A stretch of 64,000 nucleotides of DNA. Source: Paramarasmius palmivorus (lineage: Eukaryota > Basidiomycota > Agaricomycetes > Agaricales > Marasmiaceae). The DNA is taken from assembly GCA_037176845.1 (NCBI GenBank), contig JAYKXP010000057.1, positions 62,001-126,000 on the forward strand, given 5' to 3'. The position numbers and the translations under genes are program-made. Below are positions 19,147 through 31,864 of the stretch, one piece after another (positions within the stretch are counted from its first letter, which is position 1; each line of letters begins with the position of its first letter). Under the pieces are notes generated by a model. The model ran no database searches. It had not been told where the DNA came from and worked only from the letters and a program-made list of their open reading frames with translations.

Positions 19147-22100
19147 TTATGACGGATCCTGGTTCAGGAGAAATGTCTTCGCGAGAGGTGAAGGAGAAAG
19201 TGAAGAGCCACGTTGTGCCTTCCTCCCCTGCTCATCCCACACCTTGCCGCGACGACGCGCCGAGGGTCGAGGCGACAAGGATTGCACGGTTGGTGGGACA
19301 TCGGGTACCGGAGTATGCGGAGTAGGGGATGGTGGGGGTAAAGGGAACGATGAAGATGCCTCCATGTTCTTTGATACCTGAGCTGCTTGAGACTCTTCAT
19401 TGGATCCAGAGCCTGCACTAGAGACAAACAAAGCGGGGGGCGGTTTTCGGCGAATGCCTTTCGCTGTATGAGAAATAGATAACGGTTGTGTGACAGGTAA
19501 TGACGGGGGTATGCTAGCTGCAGAAACGCGTTCTGTTTTACTGGCGTCCGTCCCTGTAAGCTGCATCAAGGTCCCTTCTGCTACTTGTAACTTCTCGTGC
19601 TTGGCAGTCATGAAGGATGGGGGGTTGGACTTCGCGTACCACGAGTGTTCGGATGGTGTAGCAGGAACGCTACGAGGAGGTATCCTGAAGTCGGATTCTA
19701 TGGTTTCTTTGACTCTCCTTAAAGGAATGCTATCCGCGGTTTTGGAGTGAACGAAACGCGGGGGTAGTCGAAGACTAAATGGCGGAACGTGAGAATCGCT
19801 CTCCGTAGAGAATGTCACGGATGCGTCAGATTTCTGCTTTACGTGCCGCCGGCGCGCATTTTCGCTGACTATGGATCTCGACTTGGCATCCCGATTCGGG
19901 CGTGGAGTAGGCTCGGATGAGACAGATAGGCTATCTTTCTCAGGCCGCGAGCTGGAGGCTGAGGAGAACGACGACATAGGTGAATGAGCTGTTGGCTCTG
20001 TGATGAGAAGTGCTGGAAGGGGGTAGGATACCGCGGATGGGCTTGCAGAACGAAGGTCGCGCGCGAAGAAGATTACGCGCTCTGCTTGTGGCTGAGATAT
20101 TATTGAGCCTCTCGGATATTCTAGCTTGTGGGGTGTGACGTCTGCAGAAGTAGATTCGTGATCGAGTGACAAACCATCATCAGAACCGGGCAGTGTTTCG
20201 ATGGAATGGGTGGATTCAGGGCGAGGATATGAAAGTGATACGGTCGAGGGTGGAGATGGAAGCACAGAAACCTCTGCGACAGTTTTCTTGCTCGCGACGG
20301 ATTGGGCATACGAAGGTAAACCATTTGGGGTTTCAGGTCCCTGCCATTGACCGTTCGACACTGGCGGCGAGGCTGGACTCGGGGGTAGAGGTCTGGACTG
20401 CCGAGCTGTGCTGTGACTGTTCGCACTACTCGGAGACAGAGATGGCTCACTATTATTACCTTCTGCCGTAGGAGACCTGGTGTAGGCAGAGAGACTAAAG
20501 CTGGGCCTACTACTCCTGACAGACTGGGCTCTGGGGCCTTGCGGAGAAAGCGGAATGGCTGGCAACTTGCGTCTCCTCCACTTCTCTTTCTCCACTCTTA
20601 AACGTCCAAACGATTTCCTCCGAACAGCGGTAGCACTTGCAGACGCCGATCTTTGTGCCAGCCTTAGAGCAGAGCCGTCTCCAGCCTGCTCTGGATTGGG
20701 ATCTTCGACAATGGCAAAAAGCGATTTGGCACTCTTGATAGTTTCCCGCCGAGGAAACGTGTATTCTTTCCCAAGAATCTCAGGGGAAGATGATACGGGG
20801 GTATCTGACGAAGTACTGGGTGATACCGAAGAATGGCTCTGTTTCCTGTTCGTTGTGCGCATGGATGTCATGGAATAGTTCCTCGGTAACAAGTCTTGGA
20901 CATGATCTGGATAGTCTCGAGAACTTTCCGATACTCCAATCGTTGGTGATTTCGTCCTTTCGTTGTCACTGGGTATGTAGACCGACCCAGGAGCAGCTTC
21001 AGCAGGAAAAAAGGAAGAAGTCGCTGACTTGACCGAGGTGTTCTTTTTCAGGCCCGTTGCAGAAGTGTCGACTGGGGGTGGCGGTCCTGCATTCTGGCGA
21101 CTAGATCCCATTCTTGACAGCTTTTTTCTCAACGAGGTCGTGCTGCCTGGGAATGTGTTGGGCAATGGCGGAACTGGGGGTAAACTCTTTCGCCTCCAGT
21201 AATCGATGCTCAAGGTGCGGAGTCCATACTTCGGCTTGCTTATATCCGAAGATGCTGCCAACGTCGTCGTTGTGGGATTGAATTGTGTACCCCTGTCAGC
21301 ATGAGTGGTAGCAACCGACTCAGAGGAACAGCCGCTTTTTGCAGCTGGCGACGGAGGAGCCGGAGGAGAGGAAGATGGTGGAAAGTAGCGGGGAAGGGAA
21401 TGTTCATCGGACATGCCGATAAATCTTCCATACCGGGATATGAGGGGCTTTCGATATCGGACCAGGAGTGCGCCAATGACGATGCCAGCCATTCCCAGAA
21501 CGACCCCAATGACTGCTCCAATTACAATGGGGGTGCTATTAGAACCTCCATCACTACTGGTAGATGTGGGAGACTTTTCAGCGTTATAAATCGCCGTAGA
21601 TGGTGACGCTGGCGAATGTGGTTGATCGTTCGGGGGATAATCAGGTTCTGCCGTCGTATATCTGACATCAAAGTTGAGTCAATAAATTTGCAACAAGGTG
21701 ATGAGGATGCCCACATGAAACCATCTAGCAAGAGGAATCCGCCCTTTCCACCATGCTCCAGACGTAGTGTGTGCGTTCCGTTTGCCAAACCACCGACACC
21801 CCAAGCTATACTTGTTGTCAATGTCTCTATATCATCCTCATCATTGATGGAACGCGTATCAGTGTGGTTTTGAAGGTCAGCCTGTTGTAACAGACTACCA
21901 TCGAGGGTCAAACGTGCGCTGGCAAGAAATGGCCATAATGGGGATTGGTAGTATATTCCGACACCTAGCTCGCGGTCAGTATGTCCTAGAAGATAGGTTG
22001 CAAAGTGAACGCACCTGTGAACTTGAGCTCCGCAAATGCCCCTGACACATTAGTGAAGTGGTAGTGTCCTCCGTAAAACAATTTGGTGTTCGAAGTTCCT

Positions 22101-22267
22101 GATTCTGTCCAGCCTCGGGAATAGTTGATACGCTCGTCGCAATGATCCACCGAAACATTGTGCAATCGGCCTAGCACCTGTGGCGCCCCGGACAAGAATA
22201 ATGATAGGAAGAAGAGACGACACGATAAGGAAAGGACATAGTCCATGACCATCCTCAAGGAGATCAC
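19147..22267 (-). CDS. Large single-pass membrane protein with Ser/Pro-rich cytosolic tail
   Basis: Three exons (22267-22015, 21964-21715, 21661-19147) give about 1005 residues. The N-terminus is a signal peptide (LSLSCRLFFLSLFLSG-like). A glycosylatable ectodomain of about 220 residues follows, with several N-x-S/T sites and a galactose-binding-like pattern (FAELKFTGVGIYYQ, GANGTHTLRLEHGGKG-like). Next comes one membrane helix (PIVIGAVIGVVLGMAGIVIG), then a positive stop-transfer region and an intracellular tail of about 700 residues. The tail is very rich in Ser, Pro, Thr and Arg with many SP/TP and RRxS-like sites, so it is probably disordered and phosphorylated. This arrangement is common in agaricomycetes and of unknown function. 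A second possible start lies at 22249. Long frames on the opposite strand are shadows of the biased tail. Confidence 0.75.
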
Positions 22268-23345
22268 CAGGCTCGCAAGATCGAGCTAGACTGTCGTAGG
22301 ACTTGTCTGGAGGATGGGAAGGAAGATGGGAAGGGGAAGGAAGAAGGAAACCCGTCCATCACCCAAGTCTGGGAAGAAGAACAGTGCTTTGTTGATTTCG
22401 ATGGCGGCGCGTCAATACCGCAGTGGCTGAATGATGTTCGCTGTATCTGCTCTATAAATCGAATCAGTCAACTGCGATGCACATCAATGTTATTTCTCAC
22501 TCACATATGTCCGAGGGAATAGCAATGGTCTACAGGATGGTGCGTGTTTGTCCGTCCTGAAACGAACGCTGCTTTCAATATCGGTTATTATGATTCGAGG
22601 ATCGACAGGGCACACAAATCTTGAGGGAGCATATGGCGAGCTAAAAACGATGAATCATGTCACAATGTACTCCCAACACATCTGATGAAAACAGCCTTGC
22701 TGGCCAACTGTCTAGTTCATCACACTACGTTGACATGTCACTGCCGTGTCAGGCTGTGTCTTTACATGCAGCAGTAAAGCGAACCCAAGGATTTCTATGG
22801 AAATTAGAAAAGCTAGGTAGGCGAGAGAAAACAAGGCGCACCTTGCTCTAGCGCTGGCGGAGAGCTGCTGACGCTCTTCCAGTAACTTTCATCTCGTCTC
22901 GCTCCCCTCCCCCTCTCTGCGGAATATGAGCAGGTCTTAGAGCCATTTCGAAAGGTGATCTGGCTTTTTGCGGTGCGTCCGTAGAGCCTTCATTTGAGTA
23001 CGTTAGAAGTTCAAGCTGAGAATCGGATGTGTATTTTGAAATCCTGCCAGCTCATCAGGAAGAAATTTTCCCAAAAATAGCCCCAGTTTGGGAGGATACA
23101 TGCTCAATTCGTGAGCGTTACGGTAATATTTACGTCACCGATGTAAGCGCGCTGATTGTTTCGACTTCGACTTCCCTCTACTGTATCATTGTAAGTGCTA
23201 TACTATGTAGCCTGGGACGAGGAGCGATTTGATCATAATGAAGGGGGATAAAGTGTGTCGATAATTCAGGAAAGGCGAAACTAGACAATTCAACTGTTTT
23301 CATACTAATACACTTGGGATCAAACATCAATCTCCCGCTATCACT
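22268..23345. other. Intergenic region
   Basis: Begins with a purine-rich GGAAG-type tract at about 22312-22352 on the plus strand, pyrimidine-rich when read in the membrane protein's 5' leader. Short frames at 22657-22851 and 23029-23232 (+) have no recognisable domain and no supported introns. No gene is called. Confidence 0.35.
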
Positions 23346-24146
23346 CTACTTCTCGAACCGCTTGTAGAGCCCAAATCTTCGATCTTCCATTTCTGCATAA
23401 GCCTTCTGTCCCTCGGTTGTCCAAGGCCTTTCCGCTGTCATGCATTCTTTGAATTCGGAAGAGACAACCACATCTGACCCATCCCTATCCCATTCATGCA
23501 GTGCCATATACTTCGTCGGCCCCTTCTTGGCTAGGGGGGAAGCTTTATCAGCCATCCCTGCCAGCTCCAAATGGTCTTCCAACTTGTAAATCCTGGAGCG
23601 TTTCCAACCAGGAACCTTGGACAAAAGCGGAATACGAGTCTCTGAGTACCATTTCAAGAGCTCCTTCTCATGATTTGCTTCAGTGTCTGAGGATATGACG
23701 TCCATATGAACGATGTACAGAAAGTTGCCATCGACGATGTGCGGACCGGTTGGAGTGGATGTCACGGTGGAGACAAGTGTAAATACCTGTCTGTTGAGAA
23801 GCATGAGCCTTGAAATGATGTTCTTCTCGTTCTGTGATGCTTTGTTACGGAGACTCTTGTATTCTTCGCTTTGCAGAACCTCGGCGCCCGTCGTATCGTA
23901 CAATGCGAGCCAGCTAGGAGGTTTGTGGTCAATGGCTTTGTATCGTACAGCCGTGACGATTCCTGGTACTGTTAAACGCGCTGGAGCGTGTTCGTTATCG
24001 TACCAATCTAAAGGTATTCAATGCGCATCATTCCATTGAGAGCCCGACTTGTGATTGATAGTTTACTGACCGTTAAATTCCTCTTCTGTGACACCTCCGC
24101 CGCATTCGCCATAGACAAAAAGTAGTCCTGTAGGATCCGTCGACAT
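23346..24146 (-). CDS. EthD-like dimeric alpha-beta barrel protein
   Basis: Two exons (24146-24071, 24007-23346) give 245 residues. The start MSTDPTGLLFVYGECGG leads straight into EEFNDWYDNEHAPARLTVPG, the DWYDNEHAPAR pattern typical of EthD and related ferredoxin-like barrel proteins in fungi. A second barrel repeat follows: YIVHMDVISSD, LKWYSETRIPLLSKVPGWKR and YMALHEWD. The duplicated layout suggests a tandem barrel. Members act in polyketide cyclisation or in unknown small-molecule steps; no partner genes here point to a pathway. It is head to head with ELP6 with only 148 bp between start codons. Confidence 0.72.
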
Positions 24147-24294
24147 TGGTGTCAATGAGAAAGCCAGATGTTGGTGGGAGGACCTTGGTCATACTTAGTG
24201 GAGCCGGTCCAACATGCCGAAACGTCCGGCCCTAAATTTCCTTAAGCGCTTGAGCACCTCCGGCGCCAAACCAGGTTGACCGACTACTACCATC
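24147..24294. promoter_or_regulatory. Compact bidirectional promoter, EthD-like / ELP6
   Basis: Only 148 bp separate the two diverging ATGs, so both core promoters must overlap. No TATA box is evident. Confidence 0.5.
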
Positions 24295-25191
24295 ATGTTT
24301 TCCCCATTCACGCTCCCTTCCTCCATATTTCTTCTGGTGACGGACGAACTTCCATCTCCTGCAGACTTTTCTCTGTATCAGACCCTGATTACTCATCTAA
24401 AACAGTCAAAAAGTAAAGCAACTCCAACTCCGGTAGTTTGGTTTTCTGTTTCGGAGTCTCTAACGAGGTTACAGACGATATGCTCCAAATCTGTATGTTC
24501 TGCGTTCCTTCGTCAATCTCACGCGCGTTCCTCATTTGTTTAAAGGGTGTGAATTTGGTCCAGCACATTGAGTCCGGATCGATGAATTTCATTGATATCT
24601 CGTCCGAAGCATCTTTGCGAAACGTTCACTCTAGACTACGGTCTTTGTCTGAACAATGGGAACCAGAAGCAGAGGTTCTGGTTATTTTGGACGATGTCTC
24701 TTCGTTAGAGTGGACAGGGCACTCTCCGTTGGTGGATATAGTGCGCTTTGTTCGCGCGATACGCGCTCTTTGCTTGAAGGTGGGAGATTTCACAGCACAA
24801 GACAATAAAAATTTCTTTGATATGCCATTCTATTTCAGAGACAAGCTACCTTCCTCGTTCGGCACCACATCGCTACTCCTGCTGAACCAGAGACAGATCA
24901 GTTACTCCGCCATCTCCTTCAGATGTGCAATTACCATATGGACGTAAAACCGCTTTCCAGCGGGAGAAGTGGATCAATAAGTGGGGAAGTGAGTCGCGAT
25001 TCACATAACCCTTTCAGTAGAAGCGGAACGTTAACTTCTCATTCGCTTAGGTTGCTCTGCATCTAGGCCCGTCAGAAGCTCACAGAAAGGCAGATGTGAA
25101 AACATATACCCGCGATTCAGCAATACAGTACCGTCTAACCGATAGTGGTGTTGTTTTCTTCGAGCGTGGTAGCAGTAATGGAGTTCTGTAA
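24295..25191 (+). CDS. ELP6: Elongator complex subunit 6
   Basis: RecA-like subunit of the Elp4-5-6 hexamer, needed for tRNA wobble uridine modification. Four exons (24295-24492, 24546-24779, 24839-24988, 25051-25191) give 240 residues. The fold is visible as FLLVTDELPSPADFSLYQTL, VVWFSVSESLTRL, VNLVQHIESGSMNFIDI, VLVILDDVSSLEWTGHS (Walker-B-like strand), VRFVRAIRALC, ATFLVRHHIATPAEPETDQL and LHLGPSEA. As usual for Elp6, there is no classical Walker A loop. Assignment rests on recognising this strand order and the LDDVSSLEWTG signature. Confidence 0.82.
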
Positions 25192-25277
25192 ACTTTCGCA
25201 TTCGGTGGTCTTGCTACTTCCAAATCCACTGTCATCGCCTATATAGCATGTCCCAAAATACATTCTTTGACAATCAT

Positions 25278-26247
25278 CTACGATGTCCCCTTCTCCACCG
25301 CCTCTGCCAGCTCTCCCAACGTATCATACTTCCACTTGTAACCCATGTGATCACTGTTCAAACCCATCGCTGCTCCTGCTCGATTGATCCACGCACAGTT
25401 GACTCCGATTTTGCTGGCCGGATCAACATCATGGAAAAGGCTCTGCGCAACCCATAGTACCCGTTCTTTCACGTCCTTCTCAGATGTACTGAAATGAGGA
25501 TCAGATCCAGCGATCTTCAGTGCAACCTCAAATCCGTTGAGGGCCGGTTTATACGTTCCGACATCCTGTGCTGTCAAGATGAGTGTAAAGGGCGACTGTG
25601 AATCGGGTGTTTCCTGCGGGAACCAGTACCCCTCTGAAGGAGGCTGATAGCGTTCGGGATGCGATGTATCACCGGATAATTTGGCGAGCGTGTACGCAAA
25701 GGAGATGCGGTCAACATTGGAGAGAACACAGAGCTTGTAATGTTTTGAAAGCTTTCGTAGGGCGTCGACTGTGTCTGGGAATAATGGCCAATCCTTGATA
25801 GAATTGCCAAATGCGACATGGGCATTGGAAGCGCTGGTATCGGGGGTATCTGTGGATGTGGTGGCACCTGTGGTGGATGGGATGGAACTGGGATCTCCTT
25901 CCAGAGTTGTCGTGTCGACAGGATTTCCCGAGGCAGCTTTGAGCCTTTCTTCCATGACTTCGTGAGCTTTGGCAAGGAGGTCTCGGTAGAGCAGTTCGGG
26001 ATGTTCAGCTTGCAGATCTGCCTCGATCGCGGTGAATGCTTCTAGCGCCTCTTCTCGGGACCACTTGGAGGAGGTTGGGAAACGGGCAAGCAACGGTTTC
26101 AGACCATCATATATACCTGTTTCCCAGTCCTGTGTATATAGTAAGTAAAACGCAACAGGAGAAGAAGTCGCGACGCACGCATAGGGTCCCGTACACATCG
26201 AAGAATAGAATTTCGAAGTCCTTGAGCTGAGCAGTTGAGGAAGACAT
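25278..26247 (-). CDS. Haloacid dehalogenase-like hydrolase (type II)
   Basis: HAD-superfamily hydrolase similar to (S)-2-haloacid dehalogenases. Two exons (26247-26179, 26129-25278) give 306 residues. Motif I is FEILFFDVYGTL with the nucleophile Asp. Motif II is LCVLSNVD (Ser-Asn). Motif III is the Lys in DVGTYKPALNGF. Motif IV is VAQSLFHDVDPASKIG with the acidic Asp. Length exceeds the bacterial enzymes because of a Ser/Thr/Pro-rich insert (about residues 100-135) between the cap and the core. Many fungal paralogues with this layout have unknown substrates. It converges with ELP6, 86 bp apart. Confidence 0.85.
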
Positions 26248-26491
26248 AGGTTATAGCAATAAAGGCCTGAGAGTTTTTGAGGATGTCCTTGGCCTTATAA
26301 GATGAATGGGAAATTCCGTGGAAACCGTGCGCTACCGTCATGAATGATGAAGAAAGAGTCATTTCATCTATCTAGTAGCCGCTGCGGCCCCGGATGTACT
26401 ACTCGTTTCTTTCTGCAGACTTGGCAACAGAACCATTGAACACGAATAGGAAGTACCGGGACCCAGAATTACATGAGGGGCTAAGAATACT

Positions 26492-27658
26492 CTACACTTT
26501 ATCAGCTACTAGCGCGTCTTCCATCAGCTCTTGTATAGACCTGAACTTGATACCCTTGAAAAATTTCTCTCTCTGCTTAAGAGCTACGTCCTGTGGAACT
26601 GCACTAGCACCAGTAACATTCCATTCATCCATGAACGCCTTCCACAGGAGCGAAGGATCCTCATCCTGAGCATGTTCCTCGAGCGCTCTTTCGATATCCG
26701 CGATGGGTAATATCGTTTTCTGTATATCATGTTTGTAAGGAGTTTTGACGTGCGCAGTAGCAACTACATACCTTGATCGGTCCTTTGTTCCATCGAGGGC
26801 CTGTACAACGATGTTAGTTCACAGAGGAAACGATGCTGGAAGTCTCACCATAGAATTCTTCTACTTTTTGTATTGCCTGATTCCAGGTCCCGAGTTCACC
26901 GTAAAGATACGTCTCTTTGTCCTGAGATAGTATGTCAGCGGAACAGTCCATGTGATTTCACGCAATGCACTCACCCAACCTTTGATTTCAACCAAACGAA
27001 CCAAAGCTTTCGCGACATCTCTGGCACTAGTCCAGGCAATTGGTTCATCACCGGTGCCCAAGACAACGGCCTCCCACTTTTCTAGATCCACAGGCCATAC
27101 TGGATGTAAGGGTTTCATGTAACTCTTGCCCACGGGAGCGAAGTAGTCCATAAACCATCCAATATTCACTAGTGTCCATTCAACGTCACCTGCGTCCCTC
27201 TCGATCTCCTTCCGAAACTCTGCGTGAGTGGGAGCATAGAATCTAGGTAATAATGGATGTGTTTGGAGATTGCCGCCATATTCCGACGGTACAAAGCGTT
27301 TGCAACTCGTTGATTCTTTGCATGCTTTGAGCATTGCGGAATGGGCTGTGTTGTAGAACGCGGGGTCATTGGAATGTAGGAAGGAGAAAAATATAGTAGC
27401 GCCGGTCGTGTTGAGTACGGATAAGATGGATTCATATGAATAGTCCGTAATGTGAGTTGCAACACCAGGCCTTTCGAACCAATCCCGTTTCTACAAGATG
27501 ATGTGTTAGTTGATTAAGAAGAGTCAGAATCCAACTTCTGAACGTACGGCTCTTGACAAAAGCACGATGTTGTCTTCTGGATGGGCCTTTTGCAGCTCCT
27601 CGACGAGGTATTTAGCTAGGTCACTGGCGCCGGCGATGGCTACGGTGCTCTTGGACAT
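26492..27658 (-). CDS. NmrA-like / isoflavone reductase-like NAD(P)-binding protein
   Basis: Atypical short-chain reductase. Exons 27658-27548, 27490-26975, 26921-26849, 26800-26772 and 26719-26492 give 318 residues. The dinucleotide loop at the start is VAIAGASDLAKYLVEEL; the first Gly is present but later loop glycines are replaced. KRFVPSEYGGNLQTHPL is the catalytic-region signature of the family, followed by WTLVNIGWFMDYF and ARDVAKALVRLVEI. Members reduce phenylpropanoids or act as redox sensors. Substrate is unknown. It is head to head with SEC24, 564 bp apart. Confidence 0.84.
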
Positions 27659-28222
27659 GGTGGTACACAGATATGTGGAATCAGTAATCCTCTATCTCTC
27701 AGTATTTATACTGGAACCAATGTGGGTTTCAGGCCCACAATAGCCGATCAGGATTCGTCATTCATCTGCAGGAGACTAGAGTATTAGCAAGCAGAATATA
27801 TTTTGGAGTGGATCAACTTGCGAATTGATTATCATCTCGAATCGAGGGCCTTGGCACTTCTCAGAAACGGGTTTCAAGCTGTATAGGTGATGGAGGTTGC
27901 ACTGATAGTGTTGGCTTCCATAGGCGGTTTTTCTTTTCTTGCTAACTGGCGCCTAGCTGGTGATGTTTCTGCCAAGCCTAATCGAACTTCGAAGGTCCTA
28001 GAAATTTAAAGGAGGAAATTGGATGTTCAGTATCACTTCAGGATAGGTTTTACCTGAAGTCACCTTGTAGTTCAGAACAAAAAGATTGAACACGAATAAG
28101 TTGAAGTTGTGGATGGTCAGGCAGCTGAAATGATGCAAGAGAGGTGAAGCGTGGCCTCTCAGTTTGTTCGTGTTTCTGACGTGGCCGATACCAAATCTCA
28201 GTTTCGCCTTCTGACTTCCATT
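27659..28222. promoter_or_regulatory. Divergent promoter region, NmrA-like / SEC24
   Basis: This 564-bp interval lies between diverging start codons. An inverted repeat TACCTGAAGTCA/TGTAGTTCAG-like stretch near 28051-28075 is imperfect. No gene is supported. Confidence 0.4.
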
Positions 28223-31200
28223 ATGGCTTCCCCAGCTCAACAGTTACCTCCAGGATGGGCTGCAGAATGGTGCGCAATACCACTCTTTTCTTATATATGG
28301 TCGTTTACACTCTCATAGGAATGCAGAACACCAACGGTATCTTTTCATTGGTCAGTTTATTACGCGATTCAAGTCCTTCAAGATATTGAACGAGATATTC
28401 TATCAGAAACCGCGACTGGACATACTCAATGGGAACCACCAGCTGGAAATGTTTCGCAACAAGAGGACCCTTCTTCCTTCGCCCCTTCTCACCACACCAA
28501 GCGACGCCAGTATGCTGCAGGACAAACTCAGGCCTACTATGGGAGTGCAGAGGACCAGGGCCAATACGTTGCTACATCGCAGCAGCCTCAGGCAGGTGGT
28601 CAGCTCTTCACACCCGGTCTAGCAGGGCCAGGTCAATTTGGGATGCAACAGACCCAGCAACCGTCGTACTATGGTGACCAGAACCCGCCGGTCGGTCAAG
28701 ATCAGCACCAGCAATTCCAGCAGCCTGCCTATGGTCAACAAGGAGTCAACGCGCTAGCCGATCAGTTTGGGCAAATGGGCGTGGGCGGACAGAAGCAATT
28801 CCAACTCTACACGGCAAACCTTCTCACATCTCCTCCGGACCATCGTGAACTCAGTCGACCACCTCCCGACATTCGTCTTCCTCCCAACGCTTGCATATCA
28901 CCTTCTCCCCTCGCCAACGCGCACTGGTCATACCAACGGTCTACCCTTAATGCCATTCCTACGACTTCGTCGCTCTTGAATAAGGCCAAGATACCTCTTG
29001 CGCTTATTCTTACACCGTACCGTACCCTAAAAGCAGACCCAACGGCACCTCTTCCACAGCCTTCAGCCGACCCCAATAATCCCGATAGCGCCTCATCTGT
29101 TACATTGAATGCAGGCGAAGACCCCGCTGTCCCAGTCGTGACGGACACTGTTATTGCAAGATGTAGAAGATGCCGCACGTACATCAATCCATACGTCCAG
29201 TTCGTTGACGGCGGAAATAGGTGGCGTTGCTGTATGTGCAACATGACCAACGAGGTTCCCCAGATGTTTGACTGGGACCAAGTCAAGAACCAGCCAGGCG
29301 ACCGCTGGTCTCGTGCAGAGCTCAATCATGCTGTCGTCGAATTTGTCGCGCCTACGGAATACATGGTTCGGCCCCCCCAACCAGCCGTATACGTCTTCCT
29401 CCTGGATGTCAGTCACGCAGCAGTTCAGAGTGGTATGGTTGCAACTGCTACGCGTACCATTCTGGAGAACCTCGACAGGATTCCAGATGAGGACTCGCGT
29501 ACTAAGGTTGCAATCATCGCATTCGATGTCTCCCTGTATTTCTTTTCGATTGCCCCCGGATCCACCGACGCCACTATGTTGGTCGTTTCTGACACCGAGG
29601 ATGTTTTCCTTCCTAAGCCAACCGATCTCCTATTGAACTTGGCCGAATCCCGAGCCGGGCTGGAAGCGCTTCTCGGTAGGATTAACGACATGTTCGCCGA
29701 TAATGGGATTGTCGGCTCTGCTTTGGGACCAGCACTGCAGGCTGGATTCAAGTTGATGTCTCCAATTGGTGGTAAGATCACGGTGCTGAGCAGTAGTCTG
29801 CCTAGCATAGGTGCAGGTGCGCTCAAGAACCGGGAGGATCCCAAGGTGCTAGGCACTTCGAAGGAGAGCGGGCTATTACAGGCAGCTTCTCCCTTCTACA
29901 AGACCTTCGCGATCGAATGTTCGCGAGCGCAGGTTTCGGTGGATATGTTTCTATTCAGTGCTGCGTACCAGGATGTTGCAAGCTTGGGTACGTGATTTTT
30001 CATTTCCAGATGATTGGTTTGTTTAAAGTTCTATACAGCATGCCTTCCTCATTACACATCTGGTCAAACATACTACTATCCCGCTTTCAACGCCAGCCGT
30101 ACGGAAGATGCCATCAAATTTGCTCACGAATTTGGAGAGGTACTGGCAATGCCCATCATGTTGGAAGCTGTTATGCGTGTGAGAGCTTCTAGAGGTATGT
30201 TGTCTACCTAATAGGCTTAGATGTGGATAACTGACTATGGTATGGTAAGGTCTTCGTATGGCTTCATTCCACGGCAACTTCTTCGTTCGATCCACAGACC
30301 TACTCGCGATGCCTGCAGTACCTCAAGATCAGAGTTATGCAATAGAAGTTCAGATCGAAGAGACGATTACTGCACCCTTCGTAGTATTCCAAACAGCCGT
30401 GCTGCACACGACTTGCTATGGTGACACGTTCTTCATATTTATATGAATGTTATGGAACTAACGGTTTACCATCAGGTGAACGTCGTATCAGAGTTGTTAC
30501 ACAAGCACTTCCCACTACCTCCAACTTGTCCGAGGTGTTCGCATCCGCCGACCAAGTTGCATTAGCGACGCTGCTCGCGAACAAGGCAGTCGAAAGATCA
30601 TTGACACACAAGCTAGAAGATGCTCGTGATGCACTCTTCAACAAGCTTGTTGAGGTATGTCCAAAACAGAACTATTGCGCTAGAGCTTGACTAATTGTAT
30701 CCGACAGATCTTGAGCACATACAAGGGAAGTATGACCGCTGCCGGTGCTGGTGCTAGTGCTCAATTGGCCATCGCCGAGAACCTGAAGATGTTACCAGCC
30801 CTGGTGTTGGGTCTATTGAAGAATGTCCGTCCGTTTCCCCATTCAGTGCCATGGCCATACTGAAACCCCATCCAAGGTCGGAATCCGCCAAAGCGCTCAA
30901 ATCCCGCCGGATATTCGTGCATACTCACAAGCCCTCCTGACCTCGCTGCCCTCTCAGCTTCTGATACCATACATCTACCCATCCTTCTATTCGTTGCATA
31001 ATATGCCACCAGAGGTGGGTTCGCCACATTATTCTTACTAGTTATGGCTCTGACTGCATTTGTACAGGCCGGAACTGTCGGACCTGCCGGTGTCATCCTT
31101 CCTCCTGCACTCCCATTGACTTCGGAGCGTTTCGAAAGACACGGTCTCTATTTGATCGAGGATGGACAAACTATCTTCCTTTGGGTCGGACGAGATGCTG

Positions 31201-31618
31201 TTCCTCAGCTTATCATGGACGTTTTCGATTTACCGAGTTATGAAGTCTTACGTGGCGGAAAGGTAAGCACCATCCCACCCAAGCCTGTTCTTTGACCTGA
31301 CATTGTAATCTCAGACAACATTGCCGGTTCTCGAAAACTCATTCAACCAACGAATCAATGCAATTATCCAAAAGACGCGTGAGATGCGTCGTGGGCCATA
31401 TTACCCTCATCTCTACGTCGTGAAAGAGGACGGCGAAGCCCCATTGAGACTCTGGGCTTTGAGTCTGTTGATCCAAGATAGAGCAGATGTTTTGCCCAGT
31501 TATCATCAATTCATTTCGAGTATCAAGGAGAAAGTGCGTTCACCTCGTGTTAATGTAATGTCTACATGCTGAACATTTTGCTTCACTTCAGGTCAACGGA
31601 AACGGCGGAGGGTATTAA
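28223..31618 (+). CDS. SEC24: COPII coat subunit Sec24 with N-terminal WW domain
   Basis: Cargo-binding subunit of the COPII inner coat at ER exit sites. Eleven exons: 28223-28269, 28319-28350, 28407-29987, 30039-30194, 30250-30420, 30476-30654, 30708-30824, 30877-31014, 31068-31262, 31315-31533, 31592-31618. They give 953 residues. Order: a WW domain ([20 protein letters not shown] then [11 protein letters not shown], residues about 8-40), a Gln/Pro/Gly-rich linker, the zinc finger [14 protein letters not shown]...RWRCCMC, the trunk [16 protein letters not shown], beta sandwich, helical domain ([17 protein letters not shown]) and the gelsolin-like end [19 protein letters not shown]. The WW region depends on joining three small exons, but every junction keeps phase. 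Its 3' end faces SEC62, 246 bp away. Confidence 0.94.
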
Positions 31619-31864
31619 AATGTCGTTTATCTCTGATTCGGTGGATCGTCTATAGTACAGGATGATTCAATGCTACTAGCTGCAGTGTAGGGTACCTTAG
31701 ACAATATCGATTTTTCCATTTTACCTTTTTCCATTACGACGCATAAGTTACAGTCGTGAGCTCATATTTCTCTAGTACTTGCTGAACAACTTATCCCGGA
31801 GTACAACATCAGGAGAAATAATCGCGCATAATAAGTAATGAGCGAATCCATGTAAATAAAGTAT

